This document shows, in pieces, positions 24,070 through 33,062 of a stretch of DNA of 64,000 bases. The notes under the pieces were generated by a model. That model worked only from the letters and a program-made list of their open reading frames with translations. It searched no databases and was not told the origin of the DNA. The stretch spans positions 1 to 64,000 of the forward strand of contig NZ_QMFA01000035.1 in NCBI RefSeq assembly GCF_003285005.1, in the 5' to 3' direction. The translations under genes and the position numbers were made by a program. Within the stretch, counting starts at the first letter, position 1. The number at the start of each line of letters is the position of its first letter. The stretch comes from Paenibacillus sp. YN15 (GTDB lineage: Bacteria; Bacillota; Bacilli; Paenibacillales; NBRC-103111).

Positions 24070-25014
24070 CTATTGACACACTGAAAAATCTTGGAAATTT
24101 TGTGGCATCTTTGTTTCCGCAGGGACATGGTCTTCAGGCTTTCCGGCCATATCATACAGCATCTTCTTGCGGAATTCATTGGGGGAGCATTCCTTGAACT
24201 TGCGGAACATTTTGTAGAAATGGGCCATATTGGACATCCCTACCTCTTCCCCGATTTGGGAAATGCTCAAGTCCTTGGTGAGCAAAAGCCGCTCAGCCCT
24301 TCTGATTTTCTTGAGGGTAATATAATCCACAAACGAGATGCCCATAGTTTTTTTGAAATATTTCACAAAATAATGGTAGCTCATATTGGCCAGCTTGCAG
24401 GCCTCCTCCACCTGCAGCTTGTCCCCCAGATGGGTGTCGATGTAATCCAGAACCGGACGCAGCCGGAGAATGTCGGAATTTTCCCGGGAAGGAATCACCT
24501 TGCGTGTATCCGCTCTCAGGAGCGTCAGGATAATCCGCTTGATCTGGATGCTGATGGCAATTTCGTAGCCTTCCTGCTTGGACTGGAACTCGTCGTTAAT
24601 GGTTTGGATGCAGCCGGAAACAATCCTGCGCGCTTCAGGATTCTCCCGGAAGATATAGTTCAGCCTGCTTAAGGGGACGGACGAGTCGGCAAAATAACGG
24701 TAATAGGGCAAACCGCTGTGCTCCAGATGCTCCTGGATATCAAACTGAAAAACCAGGAAAGAGGCATTGTCGCAGGGATAGTCCGTATGCAGCTCGTTGG
24801 ACCCGATGAGAATCAGGTCTCCGGACTGCAGCACAACAGGGGTTTCGTTCAGATAAAATCCGAAGCGCCCCTTAAGCATCAGAATCAGCTCGATCTCCTT
24901 ATGGTAATGCCAGCGGGTCACCTTCTGGTCCGGCTGGCAGGAACGGACGGCGTCAAAAATTTTCACCGCCAAAAATGGATGCTGGTACTGTATGTTTTCC
25001 CGGATAGATTCCAT
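24070..25014 (-). CDS. AraC family transcriptional regulator
   Basis: The 314-residue protein has an N-terminal cupin sensor (about 15-150, with HYHKEIELILMLKGRF and DLILIGSNELH) and a C-terminal double helix-turn-helix (about 205-300, LANMSYHYFVKYFKKTMGISF and SQIGEEVGMSNMAHFYKMFRKF). Such proteins usually respond to sugars or related ligands. The ATG at 25014 has GGAGGCGG upstream and is chosen over an in-frame start at 25080. An extended -10 (TGGTACAAT, minus strand) lies about 35 nt upstream. The target is not clear from the neighbours. Confidence 0.9.
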   Translation of the reverse strand: MESIRENIQYQHPFLAVKIFDAVRSCQPDQKVTRWHYHKEIELILMLKGRFGFYLNETPVVLQSGDLILIGSNELHTDYPCDNASFLVFQFDIQEHLEHSGLPYYRYFADSSVPLSRLNYIFRENPEARRIVSGCIQTINDEFQSKQEGYEIAISIQIKRIILTLLRADTRKVIPSRENSDILRLRPVLDYIDTHLGDKLQVEEACKLANMSYHYFVKYFKKTMGISFVDYITLKKIRRAERLLLTKDLSISQIGEEVGMSNMAHFYKMFRKFKECSPNEFRKKMLYDMAGKPEDHVPAETKMPQNFQDFSVCQ

Positions 25015-25166
25015 AACCGCCTCCACATGTAAAACCCTGTTGTCCTTTATTGTACCATAAGCATCGGCAGAAATGGACAAGAGTGTTCGTTCTCATCCAC
25101 CCGGAAGCCTGCTATAATGAGAACATGACAGAATACTGCGGAAGAGCGATTGGCGGAGGATTTCGT

Positions 25167-25679
25167 ATGGAAAGGCGTTTTGTGGCGGAAGCGGTGATGC
25201 TAGCGATATACGGCCAGCTTCTGGTCCCGGCCCAGCCGGTTGAATATGTTATGCCCTACTCCAGCCTGATGGAGCTGTATGATCTTCTGGAAAGTCCGGA
25301 GCCCATCATGTCCATGGAAGAGGACGACACCTACGTGCGCGCCTATATCAAGGGGCTGATCGACTTCTTCGAGGAGCCGCTGAACAAGAAGAAAATCGAA
25401 CGGGCCCTGGCCTCCCCCTGGAAAAAGAGCCCCACTCTCCTTGTGAACGAGCGGGTTTCCGTTACTGTGGTATATGCCCTGGAGAACGCCGAATACGGAG
25501 AAACCTTCGACCCCATCGAAACGGATCTGATTCTGCTCTCCTTAAGGGAAAAGCTGCCTATTCTTACGGATCAGTTGGAGTTTGTGGATAAGGTGATTCA
25601 GGCGGCCGTTCCGGTGCAGATTTTTGACATTGAGGATTTTGAATACGCCGTTGAGGCGGATATCCCGCTGGAATTTTAA
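25167..25679 (+). CDS. conserved hypothetical protein (170 residues)
   Basis: This soluble acidic protein starts MERRFVAEAVMLAIYGQLLV and has a helical N-terminal part with EYVMPYSSLMELYDLLESPE and a C-terminal FDIEDFEYAVEADIPLEF. The family is not recognised; similar short ADP-heptose-like or regulatory annotations cannot be justified. The ATG at 25167 has GGAGGA at 6 nt. An extended -10 (TGCTATAAT, TATAAT at 25113-25118) lies about 50 nt upstream. It is divergent from the AraC gene and has its own terminator. Confidence 0.7.
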   Translation: MERRFVAEAVMLAIYGQLLVPAQPVEYVMPYSSLMELYDLLESPEPIMSMEEDDTYVRAYIKGLIDFFEEPLNKKKIERALASPWKKSPTLLVNERVSVTVVYALENAEYGETFDPIETDLILLSLREKLPILTDQLEFVDKVIQAAVPVQIFDIEDFEYAVEADIPLEF

Positions 25680-25690
25680 ACGTGGCGCGC

Positions 25691-25726
25691 AAGAGGCCCC
25701 CCGGCTTAACAGCCGGAGAGCCTCTT
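25691..25726 (+). terminator. terminator of the 25167 gene
   Basis: The outer stem AAGAGGC/GCCTCTT and inner CCGGCT-TAAC-AGCCGG are followed by T7. On the other strand an A-run means weak termination for the convergent PHP gene. Confidence 0.9.
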
Positions 25727-25762
25727 TTTTTACGTTAGCCGACAGTCAGCGGATTGCCCCGC

Positions 25763-26587
25763 TCATTTCTTCATGGCCTGGAGAAACCAATCCCAGCCAA
25801 AGCCCACATGCTCCGGCTTATGGGAGTCGGAGCCGTACACAAGGGCAACGCCCGCCTCCCGGCATTGCTTCAGGAACCACCCGGGCACATACGGCTTTCC
25901 GCAGGTGGGCACCCGCAGCCCGGCGGTATTCACATCCAGGCCGAAGCCCGTCTTGACCAGAAGCGGCAGCAGCCTCTCCAGCCTGCCCCGGATGAGCTCA
26001 TCCGCAAGGGGCGGAAGGGCAGAGCTGAACTTCTCGATGAGATTGATGTGTCCGATGCGCACTCTCCCGGGCAGCCCCGCCTCTTTGGCCCATTCTATAG
26101 CCTGCTCCACATGATTGTAATATTCCTCCGCCACTGCCTCCATGGAGCCGTAATACCCAAGCAGCCCCTCGCGGAAATCCTCCGCCGTGAAGTCGATGCA
26201 GCGCATGCCGCCCTTGCCGGGCAAATAATGAACCGACACCACAATATCCTCCAGAATGTCCGCCCACGGCTCCAGCATGGCCTCCGAATAAGCGGTGGCG
26301 CCATGCAGGTAATCCACCTCCAAGCCCGCAGGAATGTCGATAATCCCGGAATAGCGCTGCTTCATCTTCCGCACATAGCGGAAGTAGGCCGGAAGCTCGG
26401 CAAGCGGCATGGCCAGCTCCTCCATCAGCGCCGGATTATCTACCCACCCCTTGGGCAGCGGCGGATGCTCCGTTATGGAGTACCGCTGGAACTCCTGCCT
26501 CACCGCCTCCTGAATGTACCTCTCCTGAGGTTCAGGGCTGCCGTGTTTGCAGTAGCGGGTATGGGTGTGTCCGTCCCATTTGATCAT
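25763..26587 (-). CDS. PHP-domain histidinol-phosphatase (HisJ/HisK type)
   Basis: The 274-residue PHP phosphoesterase has metal-binding motifs [12 protein letters not shown] (5-16), [10 protein letters not shown] (about 36-45), a central GLEVDY, SVHYLPG, and a C-terminal [11 protein letters not shown]. The family removes phosphate from L-histidinol phosphate in histidine synthesis; related PHP enzymes act on other phosphoesters. No his genes are nearby, so the pathway is inferred. The ATG at 26587 gives an ATGA overlap with the upstream esterase gene, which supports this start over one 27 nt upstream. Confidence 0.85.
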   Translation of the reverse strand: MIKWDGHTHTRYCKHGSPEPQERYIQEAVRQEFQRYSITEHPPLPKGWVDNPALMEELAMPLAELPAYFRYVRKMKQRYSGIIDIPAGLEVDYLHGATAYSEAMLEPWADILEDIVVSVHYLPGKGGMRCIDFTAEDFREGLLGYYGSMEAVAEEYYNHVEQAIEWAKEAGLPGRVRIGHINLIEKFSSALPPLADELIRGRLERLLPLLVKTGFGLDVNTAGLRVPTCGKPYVPGWFLKQCREAGVALVYGSDSHKPEHVGFGWDWFLQAMKK

Positions 26588-27366
26588 AGGCGCTGCTCCG
26601 CAAGCGGAAGCCATTTCAGCACATCCTGGATGCGGGCATCCCAGATATCCCAGCTATGGCCTCCCGGCCCTTCCGCATAGGTGAGCTCCAGCCCCTTGCC
26701 CTGCACATGGTCCCGGAACCGGAGGTTGCAGTCGTACAGAAAGTCCTCGGTGCCGCAGAATTGGTACAGCTTGGGCTGCTCCTGGCGGTTGGCGGCCAGC
26801 TGCGACGCCAGATGGAACAGGTCCGCCGGAGTGCCGTCAATATTCCCGTATTGTCCCAGAAGCCATTGGAATTCATTGCCCGGATGGGACTTCAAAGCCC
26901 ATTTCACATCCAAGGCTCCCGAAAGACTGGCCGCCGCGGCGAAGCGGTCCGGATGGGTCAGCGCCAGCTTCATGGCTCCGTAGCCGCCCATGGACAAACC
27001 GGCGACAAAGTTATCCTCCCGCCGGTCCGACAGAGGGAAGAAGGAGCGGGCCAGGGCCGGCAGCTCCTCGCTGACGAACTGCCAATATTTATGCCCGTTG
27101 GGCATGTCGGTGTAGAAGCTCCGGTTCACGGCCGGCATCACCACCGCCAGTCCCAGCGCGGAGGCATACCGCTCAATGGAGGTGCGGCGCAGCCAGATGG
27201 TGTGGTCGTCGGACAAGCCGTGCAGAAGATACAGGGTGGGATGTTTGCCGCCCCGGTCCGCCGCCTCCATGCCGATTTGCTTTTTGGCCACCTGGGGCAC
27301 GATTACATACATGGAGGCGGAGACGCCCAATGAATCCGAGAAAAAATGACAGTCCATAAATGCCAT
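26584..27366 (-). CDS. EstA/esterase D-like alpha/beta hydrolase
   Basis: The 260-residue alpha/beta-hydrolase has the nucleophile elbow GLSMGGYG (about residues 123-130), an oxyanion region LLHGLSDDH and a catalytic His in GGHSWDIWD near the C-terminus. It resembles tributyrin esterase (EstA) and S-formylglutathione hydrolase-like esterases that act on short acyl esters. There is no signal peptide. AAGGAGCTG precedes the ATG. It is translationally coupled (ATGA) to the PHP phosphatase downstream, a pairing of unclear meaning. Confidence 0.88.
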   Translation of the reverse strand: MAFMDCHFFSDSLGVSASMYVIVPQVAKKQIGMEAADRGGKHPTLYLLHGLSDDHTIWLRRTSIERYASALGLAVVMPAVNRSFYTDMPNGHKYWQFVSEELPALARSFFPLSDRREDNFVAGLSMGGYGAMKLALTHPDRFAAAASLSGALDVKWALKSHPGNEFQWLLGQYGNIDGTPADLFHLASQLAANRQEQPKLYQFCGTEDFLYDCNLRFRDHVQGKGLELTYAEGPGGHSWDIWDARIQDVLKWLPLAEQRL

Positions 27367-27411
27367 GGGATTGCAGCTCCTTTTGGATAGAGGGATGAGA
27401 GTAAAGCGGCC

Positions 27412-28053
27412 TTACGGCAGCACGTACACAATGATGGTAAAGAAGTGGCAGATGCTTCCGCCCAGCACAAACAAGTGCCAGACGGCATGGTGGTAAGGAA
27501 AGCTGCGCCATACGTAGAAGATGGTCCCCAGGGTATAGAGCAGCCCCCCGGCCACAAGGAGAATGACCCCGCCTTGCGCCAGGTTATGGGTCAGCGTATT
27601 CCAGGCGAAGACGATGATCCAGCCCATGGCGATATAGAAAATCGTGGAAGTAAACAGAAACCGTTTGGTGAAAAAGGCCTTAAAGGCAATCCCCGCCAGG
27701 GCGATGCCCCACACAATGCCGAACAGCGTCCAGCCCAGCGGCCCGCGGATGACATTGAACAACAACGGCGTATAGGTGCCGGCAATAAACAAGTAGATGG
27801 AGGAATGGTCGAAAATCTCGAACAGATCCTTGACCTTGCCCTCGGGAAAGCTGTGAACCAGAGTCGAGCAGGTATATAAAATTAGCATGGTGACGCCGTA
27901 AATGGTGAAGCTCACCACATGCCAGGCGCTTCCGTCCCGACTGGCGAATACGACCAAGAGAACCAGGGCCGCGATGCTTAAGCAAGCGCCGATGCCGTGA
28001 ATAATCGCATTGGCGATCTCTTCGCGCCGGGTATACACGTGCGTGTTTGCCAC
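27412..28053 (-). CDS. hemolysin III / PAQR family membrane protein
   Basis: The 213-residue protein has seven membrane segments. It keeps the PAQR metal motifs: EIANAIIHG near the N-terminus, CSTLVHS in the middle, FDHSSIYLFIAGTYTP, and a C-terminal HAVWHLFVLGG with two His. Bacterial members (YqfA/TrhA) influence membrane lipid or energy state; true hemolysis is doubtful. The start is GTG at 28053 with GGAAGG at 7 nt. It lies 45 nt upstream of the esterase gene on the same strand. Confidence 0.92.
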   Translation of the reverse strand: MANTHVYTRREEIANAIIHGIGACLSIAALVLLVVFASRDGSAWHVVSFTIYGVTMLILYTCSTLVHSFPEGKVKDLFEIFDHSSIYLFIAGTYTPLLFNVIRGPLGWTLFGIVWGIALAGIAFKAFFTKRFLFTSTIFYIAMGWIIVFAWNTLTHNLAQGGVILLVAGGLLYTLGTIFYVWRSFPYHHAVWHLFVLGGSICHFFTIIVYVLP

Positions 28054-28224
28054 TGCAAATCCTTCCTCTCCGCGTGCGTGATCCTACCCATTATACTCCA
28101 ATTCGCGCCGCAAAAGCACCCTTTCGGAATAACTTCAACCCGTTGCTTTTGGCTCCTTCCGCACCTATCATAAAGATATTGCGGCATTTGGCCGGAAAAT
28201 TTGCGGGTTTCGGGGTGTTTTCCG

Positions 28225-29139
28225 ATGTGGTGGATATGGATTGCCCTGCTGCTTCTGGCAGCAGCGGCGGCGTTTGGCGCGGCCTTGTGGCATTTTTCCA
28301 GCAAGGTGGTTCGGATCAAGGTTTGGGACGAGGAGCGGATCACCCGTTTCGAGACGGACAGCGGAGTGCTGGAACCGGCGTATCTGGAGGCGCTTCCCAA
28401 GGAGGACGTGACCATCGCCTCTCCCTATGGGTATGCCCTCTCCGGCTGGTTCATTCCCTGCGGCGGGGACAGCAATAAAACCGTTATTCTTGCCCACGGC
28501 GTGACCCGCTCCAGAATCTCCTCCATCAAATATGTGGAGCTGTTCCGCAAACGGGGGTTTCATGTGCTGGCATACGACCAGCGCAGACACGGCAAAAGCG
28601 GCGGTTCCTCCACTACCTACGGCTTCTATGAAAAGGAGGATCTGCGGGCTTGGACGGATTGGGTGTTCCGGCGCATGGGGCCGGGCGCTGTCGTCGGCAC
28701 CCACGGGGAGTCCATGGGCGCCGCCACGGTGCTGCAGCACGCAGCCTCGGATGACCGGGTGCGGTTCTGCATCGCCGACTGCCCCTACTCCGATATTGTC
28801 GGGCAGCTGATCTACCGGCTGAGGGTGGAGTATCCCCGCTTTCCCGCGTTTCCCACCATTCCTCTGGTGGCCCTGATCTGCCGGCTGCGGACCGGGGCGC
28901 GGCTGGACATGGCGGAATCCCTGCGTCACCTGCCCCTGCAGTCGACGCCGGTGCTGTTCATCCACGGCCAGGAGGACCGCTACATCGAGAAGCGGATGAC
29001 GGAGGAGCTGTTCCGGCTGAAGCAGGGGCCGAAGCGGCTGTATCTGGCTCCGGAAGCGGACCATGCCGAGGCGTATATGAAAAACCCCGACGAATACGAC
29101 CGCATCGTCGGGGAGTTTCTTCAGGAGGCCGGGATATAG
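28225..29139 (+). CDS. membrane-anchored alpha/beta hydrolase (BAAT/YqkD-like)
   Basis: The 304-residue protein has an N-terminal signal anchor (about 2-24, MWWIWIALLLLAAAAAFG). The hydrolase domain follows, with VILAHGVTRSR (oxyanion), the nucleophile elbow GTHGESMGAATV, a catalytic Asp in FIHGQEDRYI and His in EADHAEAY. It is like B. subtilis YqkD-type cell-surface or membrane hydrolases. The substrate is unknown. The ATG at 28225 has GGGGTG at 7 nt; an upstream TTG at 28201 lacks one. Confidence 0.88.
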   Translation: MWWIWIALLLLAAAAAFGAALWHFSSKVVRIKVWDEERITRFETDSGVLEPAYLEALPKEDVTIASPYGYALSGWFIPCGGDSNKTVILAHGVTRSRISSIKYVELFRKRGFHVLAYDQRRHGKSGGSSTTYGFYEKEDLRAWTDWVFRRMGPGAVVGTHGESMGAATVLQHAASDDRVRFCIADCPYSDIVGQLIYRLRVEYPRFPAFPTIPLVALICRLRTGARLDMAESLRHLPLQSTPVLFIHGQEDRYIEKRMTEELFRLKQGPKRLYLAPEADHAEAYMKNPDEYDRIVGEFLQEAGI

Positions 29140-29161
29140 GGAAAACTGTGCCGGCCCGCAA

Positions 29162-31402
29162 CTACCGCCCGGTCTGCACCGCCGGTTCCTCCTCCGGAAC
29201 CGGCGTGTACCGGCCCGGCCAGAAGGACCATTTGCCGAGAAGCCGGGTCAAGGCGGGCACCAGGAACGGGCGCACCACAAAGGTATCCAGCAGCACGCCG
29301 ATGGCCGTTATGATCCCAAAATGGACCAGAATCTGAATGGGCAGAGTGCCCAATACAGCAAAGGTTCCGGCCAGAATCAGGCCTGCTGAGGTGATTACCG
29401 ATCCGCTTTCCATCACACCCTCCCGGATGGCCCGGGACAGGGGCATGGAGCGGCTTTTTTGCCAGATGCCGGAGATCATGAAAATGTTGTAGTCTTCACC
29501 CAGCGCCACCAGGAAGACGAAGGCGTAGAGCGGAATGAAGCCTTGGATGGCATCCGCCCCCAGGATGTAGTGAATCACAAGCCAGCCCAGTCCCAGTGCG
29601 GAGAAATAAGACAGGAGCACAGTGGCGATCAAATAGGCCGCCGCAACAATGGACCGCAGATAAACGAGCAAGAGCAGGGCAATCAGCGCAATGACCACCG
29701 GTATAATGACTGCCGCATCCCTGTCGCCGGTTTCTTTGGTGTCATACTGGGCTGCGGTTTGCCCCGAGATCCATACCTTGCCTGAACCATCCGCCACCCC
29801 CGACGCATCCAGCGCCTTTTCGGCAGCCCTGCGCAGCTGGGGAATCGTATCCATGGCTTCCGCCGAATACGGGTTCATCTTCAGCTCCACTTCATAAGCA
29901 ACCAGCGTGGCAGCGGTTTTGCCCTTGACCGGTTCGGATACCTTGCTGACGAAGGGCAGCGCCTTGAGTGCGGCTGCGCCGTCCACCTGCTTGCCGTCCG
30001 TATCCAGCATCACCTTGACGGGAGCAAGCTCGCCGGGACTGAATTGCTCGGCAATCACCGCAAAGCCCTGGCGGGATTCCATATCCTCCGGAAACGAGGA
30101 CAGGGTATCGAAGGTATAGCTGATCCGGGGGGCGAAGGAGGCCAGCAGCCCCAGCAGAATTGCCGCCGTCAGGGCCACCGTCCACGGCTTCCTGACAATC
30201 CAGCCGCTGAAGATGCTGCTGTAGGGATGGGCGGGACGCGGAGGAGCCAGCGCTTTGCCGGTGCGGACAGCCCGCTCCTCCAGCATTTCCCGGGTCCGCG
30301 GAACAAAGGGATAAAAGGAGGTCCGGCCAAGCACCGCCAAGAGGGCGGGCACCAGGGTGAGGCTGGCGATGCCCATAACAAGAATGGACAGGCTGAAGGG
30401 CACGGCAAAGCGGTGATAGGCCCCGAATTTAGCCAGAAGCAGCGCCAAAAGGGAAAGCACCACTGTAAACCCGCTCATGGCGATGGCTCCGGAGGAGCCG
30501 CTAATGGCGCGGAGCAGCGCTTTGGTCTTATCCTTCTCCTGCTTCAACATCTGCCGGAAGCGGGCAATGAGAAACAGGCAATAATCCGTTCCGGCGCCGA
30601 ACAGGAGCACGGTCATAATGGACATGGCCTGGGAATCCACCTCAATCCAGCCCATGGAAGCAATCCAGCCGATAAGCGGGTTCACCGCCGCATAGGCAAA
30701 GCCCACTCCCACAATGGGAATCAGCGCCAGAATCGGCGAGCGGTAAATCAGAAGCAGAATGACCAATACCAAGAGAACCGTACCGATCAGCAAGGACACA
30801 TCCGCGCTTTTGAAAAGTCCCACCGCATCCACCTGGATGCCCACAGGACCGGATACCCGGGCGCTCAGCTCCGCCCCATCCGTTTTGGCGGCAAAAGGAT
30901 CGGAGCCCAACAGGGCAGCCGTCTTTTCCTTCAGCGTTTCCAGATCGGTTTTGAGGCCGTCTGTGTCCGAGCCTTTCTTGAACATCAACGGGAATACCAA
31001 TGTGCTTTGGTCTTGGGAAAGCTGTCCGCGCAGCGACTGTGCAGGCATATTATGCAAGGGCGGCACCAGAAGCTGATGGGTCAGGGGCTCCTTTTCCAGG
31101 GTGCGGGTGATATTCTGGATTCCTGCCAGATCCGCCTCCTGCATCCCGCCGGACCGGTGCCATACCAGCAGCGCGGGAACTCCGGCGTCCCCCGGGAACT
31201 CGCGGGCGGCCAGCGCCTCGCCGACAACGGAGGGCGAGTCCGCCGGAAGATTGGCGGCAGCGTTGTTTTCCTGGCTCTTGGCCGAAGGCAGCAGCATGCT
31301 TAATCCGCCTGCCAGCAGGACCCAGACCAGAATCGTTATCCATTTGGTGCGGGGGCCGGCCACCGCGCGGCCGTATTGCTCCCAAAGCTGCTTTTTGGAC
31401 AT
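29162..31402 (-). CDS. MMPL/RND-type membrane transporter
   Basis: The 746-residue protein has two halves, each with a large extracytoplasmic domain and about six membrane spans, 12 in all. MMPL features are the FGAGTDYCLFLIARFRQ stretch in the first half and LGEDYNIFMIS in the second. Such proteins export lipids, siderophores or drugs by proton motive force. The ATG at 31402 has AAAGGAGCG at 8 nt and is preferred to 31438. A TetR gene is divergent with an overlapping promoter, so expression is probably induced by the exported compound (inference). Confidence 0.92.
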   Translation of the reverse strand: MSKKQLWEQYGRAVAGPRTKWITILVWVLLAGGLSMLLPSAKSQENNAAANLPADSPSVVGEALAAREFPGDAGVPALLVWHRSGGMQEADLAGIQNITRTLEKEPLTHQLLVPPLHNMPAQSLRGQLSQDQSTLVFPLMFKKGSDTDGLKTDLETLKEKTAALLGSDPFAAKTDGAELSARVSGPVGIQVDAVGLFKSADVSLLIGTVLLVLVILLLIYRSPILALIPIVGVGFAYAAVNPLIGWIASMGWIEVDSQAMSIMTVLLFGAGTDYCLFLIARFRQMLKQEKDKTKALLRAISGSSGAIAMSGFTVVLSLLALLLAKFGAYHRFAVPFSLSILVMGIASLTLVPALLAVLGRTSFYPFVPRTREMLEERAVRTGKALAPPRPAHPYSSIFSGWIVRKPWTVALTAAILLGLLASFAPRISYTFDTLSSFPEDMESRQGFAVIAEQFSPGELAPVKVMLDTDGKQVDGAAALKALPFVSKVSEPVKGKTAATLVAYEVELKMNPYSAEAMDTIPQLRRAAEKALDASGVADGSGKVWISGQTAAQYDTKETGDRDAAVIIPVVIALIALLLLVYLRSIVAAAYLIATVLLSYFSALGLGWLVIHYILGADAIQGFIPLYAFVFLVALGEDYNIFMISGIWQKSRSMPLSRAIREGVMESGSVITSAGLILAGTFAVLGTLPIQILVHFGIITAIGVLLDTFVVRPFLVPALTRLLGKWSFWPGRYTPVPEEEPAVQTGR

Positions 31403-31453
31403 GGCAAACGCTCCTTTGTCAATAGCGGATGATAGCATTCAAAACGGCTTTTC

Positions 31454-31483
31454 TTTACAATAAATACAGCAATCCCATTATAT
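31454..31483 (+). promoter_or_regulatory. tetR-like gene promoter
   Basis: -35 TTTACA (31454-31459) and -10 TTATAT (31478-31483) are separated by 18 nt. The -10 overlaps that of the divergent transporter promoter. Confidence 0.55.
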
Positions 31484-31506
31484 ATACCGAAGGGTTAATT
31501 ATTCAA
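31477..31506 (-). promoter_or_regulatory. MMPL transporter promoter
   Basis: On the minus strand -35 TTGAAT (31501-31506) and -10 TATAAT (31477-31482) are separated by 18 nt. It overlaps the divergent tetR promoter, so one repressor bound here could block both. Confidence 0.65.
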
Positions 31507-31512
31507 GGGGAA

Positions 31513-32136
31513 GTGAAGGGTTTGGAGCCAAAAAGAAGACGCCCCCCCGGACGCCCTCCGAAAAATCCGGAGCCCCAAGCCGGAATTGAGGAGCAGCTGC
31601 TGGAGGCGGCAGCCCGTTTGTTCATGGAGAAGGGCTATGAGCAGATTTCTCTGGAGCAGATCGCCACGGACTGCCAGGTTACGAAAGCTACTATCTATTA
31701 CTATTATTCCAATAAATCCGTACTGTTTACCCAAGCGGTGGTTCACCTGCTGGGTCATGCAGCGGATATAACCGGCCAATTGCTGGCCGGACCGGGAACG
31801 CTGAAGGAGCGCCTGGTCCGGATTGCGGAAGGCCATCTGAGCGAAACCCGGCCGGATTTGATGACGATGCTGAAGGAAGCGGAGTCCCGGCTTTCCCGGG
31901 ACCAGGTGGAGGACATCCGCCAGGCGGAGGAGCGAATCCATCTGATTATGGCCGAAGCCTTCCGGGACGCCTGCGGCCGCGGGGAGCTGAAGCCCCTTTC
32001 CCCCACCTTCCTGGCCTATTCCTTCTCCTCTCTGCTGATGCTGGGCAACCGCACCGTGCTGATGGAGGAATACCCTTCCGTACGGGAGTGGGCCGAAGCC
32101 ATTGTGGAGCTGTTCCTGGAGGGCACCTCCCTTTAG
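31513..32136 (+). CDS. TetR family transcriptional regulator
   Basis: The 207-residue protein begins with a basic, proline-rich tail (RRRPPGRPPKNP), then the TetR helix-turn-helix (about residues 25-70, AARLFMEKGYEQISLEQIATDCQVTKATIYYYY) and a helical ligand domain. It is divergent from the MMPL gene with overlapping promoters and probably represses both. The start is uncertain: the frame is open from 31429, but the promoter -10 at 31478-31483 excludes the earliest starts. GTG at 31513 (AAGGGG upstream) and TTG at 31522 are the candidates. Confidence 0.88.
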   Translation: MKGLEPKRRRPPGRPPKNPEPQAGIEEQLLEAAARLFMEKGYEQISLEQIATDCQVTKATIYYYYSNKSVLFTQAVVHLLGHAADITGQLLAGPGTLKERLVRIAEGHLSETRPDLMTMLKEAESRLSRDQVEDIRQAEERIHLIMAEAFRDACGRGELKPLSPTFLAYSFSSLLMLGNRTVLMEEYPSVREWAEAIVELFLEGTSL

Positions 32137-32166
32137 GCCATGCCGCATTACATGTTTGCAAACCAA

Positions 32167-32229
32167 ATAGAGCCGTCCGGACATTCAGCCTATTAATGGC
32201 TGCTTGTCCGGGCGGCTCTATCTTTTTTT
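32167..32229 (+). terminator. terminator of the tetR-like gene
   Basis: A long stem (ATAGAGCCGTCCGGACA with TTGTCCGGGCGGCTCTAT, plus an inner CAGCC/GGCTG) is followed by T-rich TCTTTTTTTG. Confidence 0.92.
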
Positions 32230-32348
32230 GCTAGACAAGGTATAGAAGCGCAAAATCCGGCCATGCTAGTAATCATACAGCTTCCCTTTGCCAGATTCAT
32301 AGATTCGATCATACCGGCGGCGACCTGCCGGAAACCTATTAATGGAGG

Positions 32349-33062
32349 ATGATGAATGCGATGATACGCCACATGCGCAATGCTCTTTTGCTGGTGCTTC
32401 TCCTGAGCCTTGTCTCCCCCTGCGGAAGCGCCTCTGCCCGCTATTTGCTCAGCGACGATGAATGGGATGTCCACATTGCTCCGACAGCCGCCGCGGCGGC
32501 AGATATTCCCGCGCCGGCCTGGACCACTGCCGCTGCGTCGGCAGCTCCCGCACCGGTAGCCGAAAGTCTGGTCTATGTTGTCAGCTCAGGGGATACCCTC
32601 TCCAAAATTGCCGCCGGCTTCGGCACTACAGTTGCTACGCTGCAAGCCTACAATGAGCTGGCCAATCCCAACTTTATCCAGATTGGGCAAAAGCTCAAAA
32701 TTCCGGAGGTGCCCGTGCCGCTGCTGGAGGGCAAGGAGCCGGTTATTGAACGGGTTCTCTCCACTACTCTCACTGCTTATACCGCCGGGGTAGAGTCTAC
32801 CGGCAAAACCCCGTCCCATCCCGAATACGGCATTACCTTCAGCGGTGTCCGGGCGGAGGAAGGGCGGACGGTGGCCGTCGATCCCAAGGTTATTCCCCTT
32901 GGCTCCACCGTTTATATCGAAGGCGTGGGCATCCGCAAGGCGGAGGATACCGGGTCCGCCATCAAAGGCTCGAAAATTGACGTGTTCATGAATGATGTAA
33001 GCGAAGCCCGCACCTTTGGCGTCAAGCGCAATGTCAAGGTATTTGTATTGTCCTCGGCTTAA
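32349..33062 (+). CDS. secreted LysM and 3D-domain protein (lytic transglycosylase-like)
   Basis: The 237-residue protein has a signal peptide (about 1-30), an Ala/Pro-rich linker, one LysM domain (about 74-118, YVVSSGDTLSKIAAGFG) and a C-terminal 3D domain (about 140-235). The three conserved Asp are in VDPKVIPLGS, AEDTGSAIKG and IDVFMND. The 3D fold occurs in MltA-like and Rpf-like cell-wall enzymes such as YuiC, which cleave or remodel glycan strands. GGAGG lies upstream, but three in-frame ATGs follow closely (32349, 32352, 32361), so the exact start is open. Its 3' end overlaps the convergent EEP gene by 29 nt. Confidence 0.9.
   Translation: MMNAMIRHMRNALLLVLLLSLVSPCGSASARYLLSDDEWDVHIAPTAAAAADIPAPAWTTAAASAAPAPVAESLVYVVSSGDTLSKIAAGFGTTVATLQAYNELANPNFIQIGQKLKIPEVPVPLLEGKEPVIERVLSTTLTAYTAGVESTGKTPSHPEYGITFSGVRAEEGRTVAVDPKVIPLGSTVYIEGVGIRKAEDTGSAIKGSKIDVFMNDVSEARTFGVKRNVKVFVLSSA

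Noticed and set aside
32230-32348. Riboswitch before the LysM-3D gene (c-di-AMP type is common there)
   Set aside because: The conserved ydaO core motifs are not present and only a weak short stem is seen.
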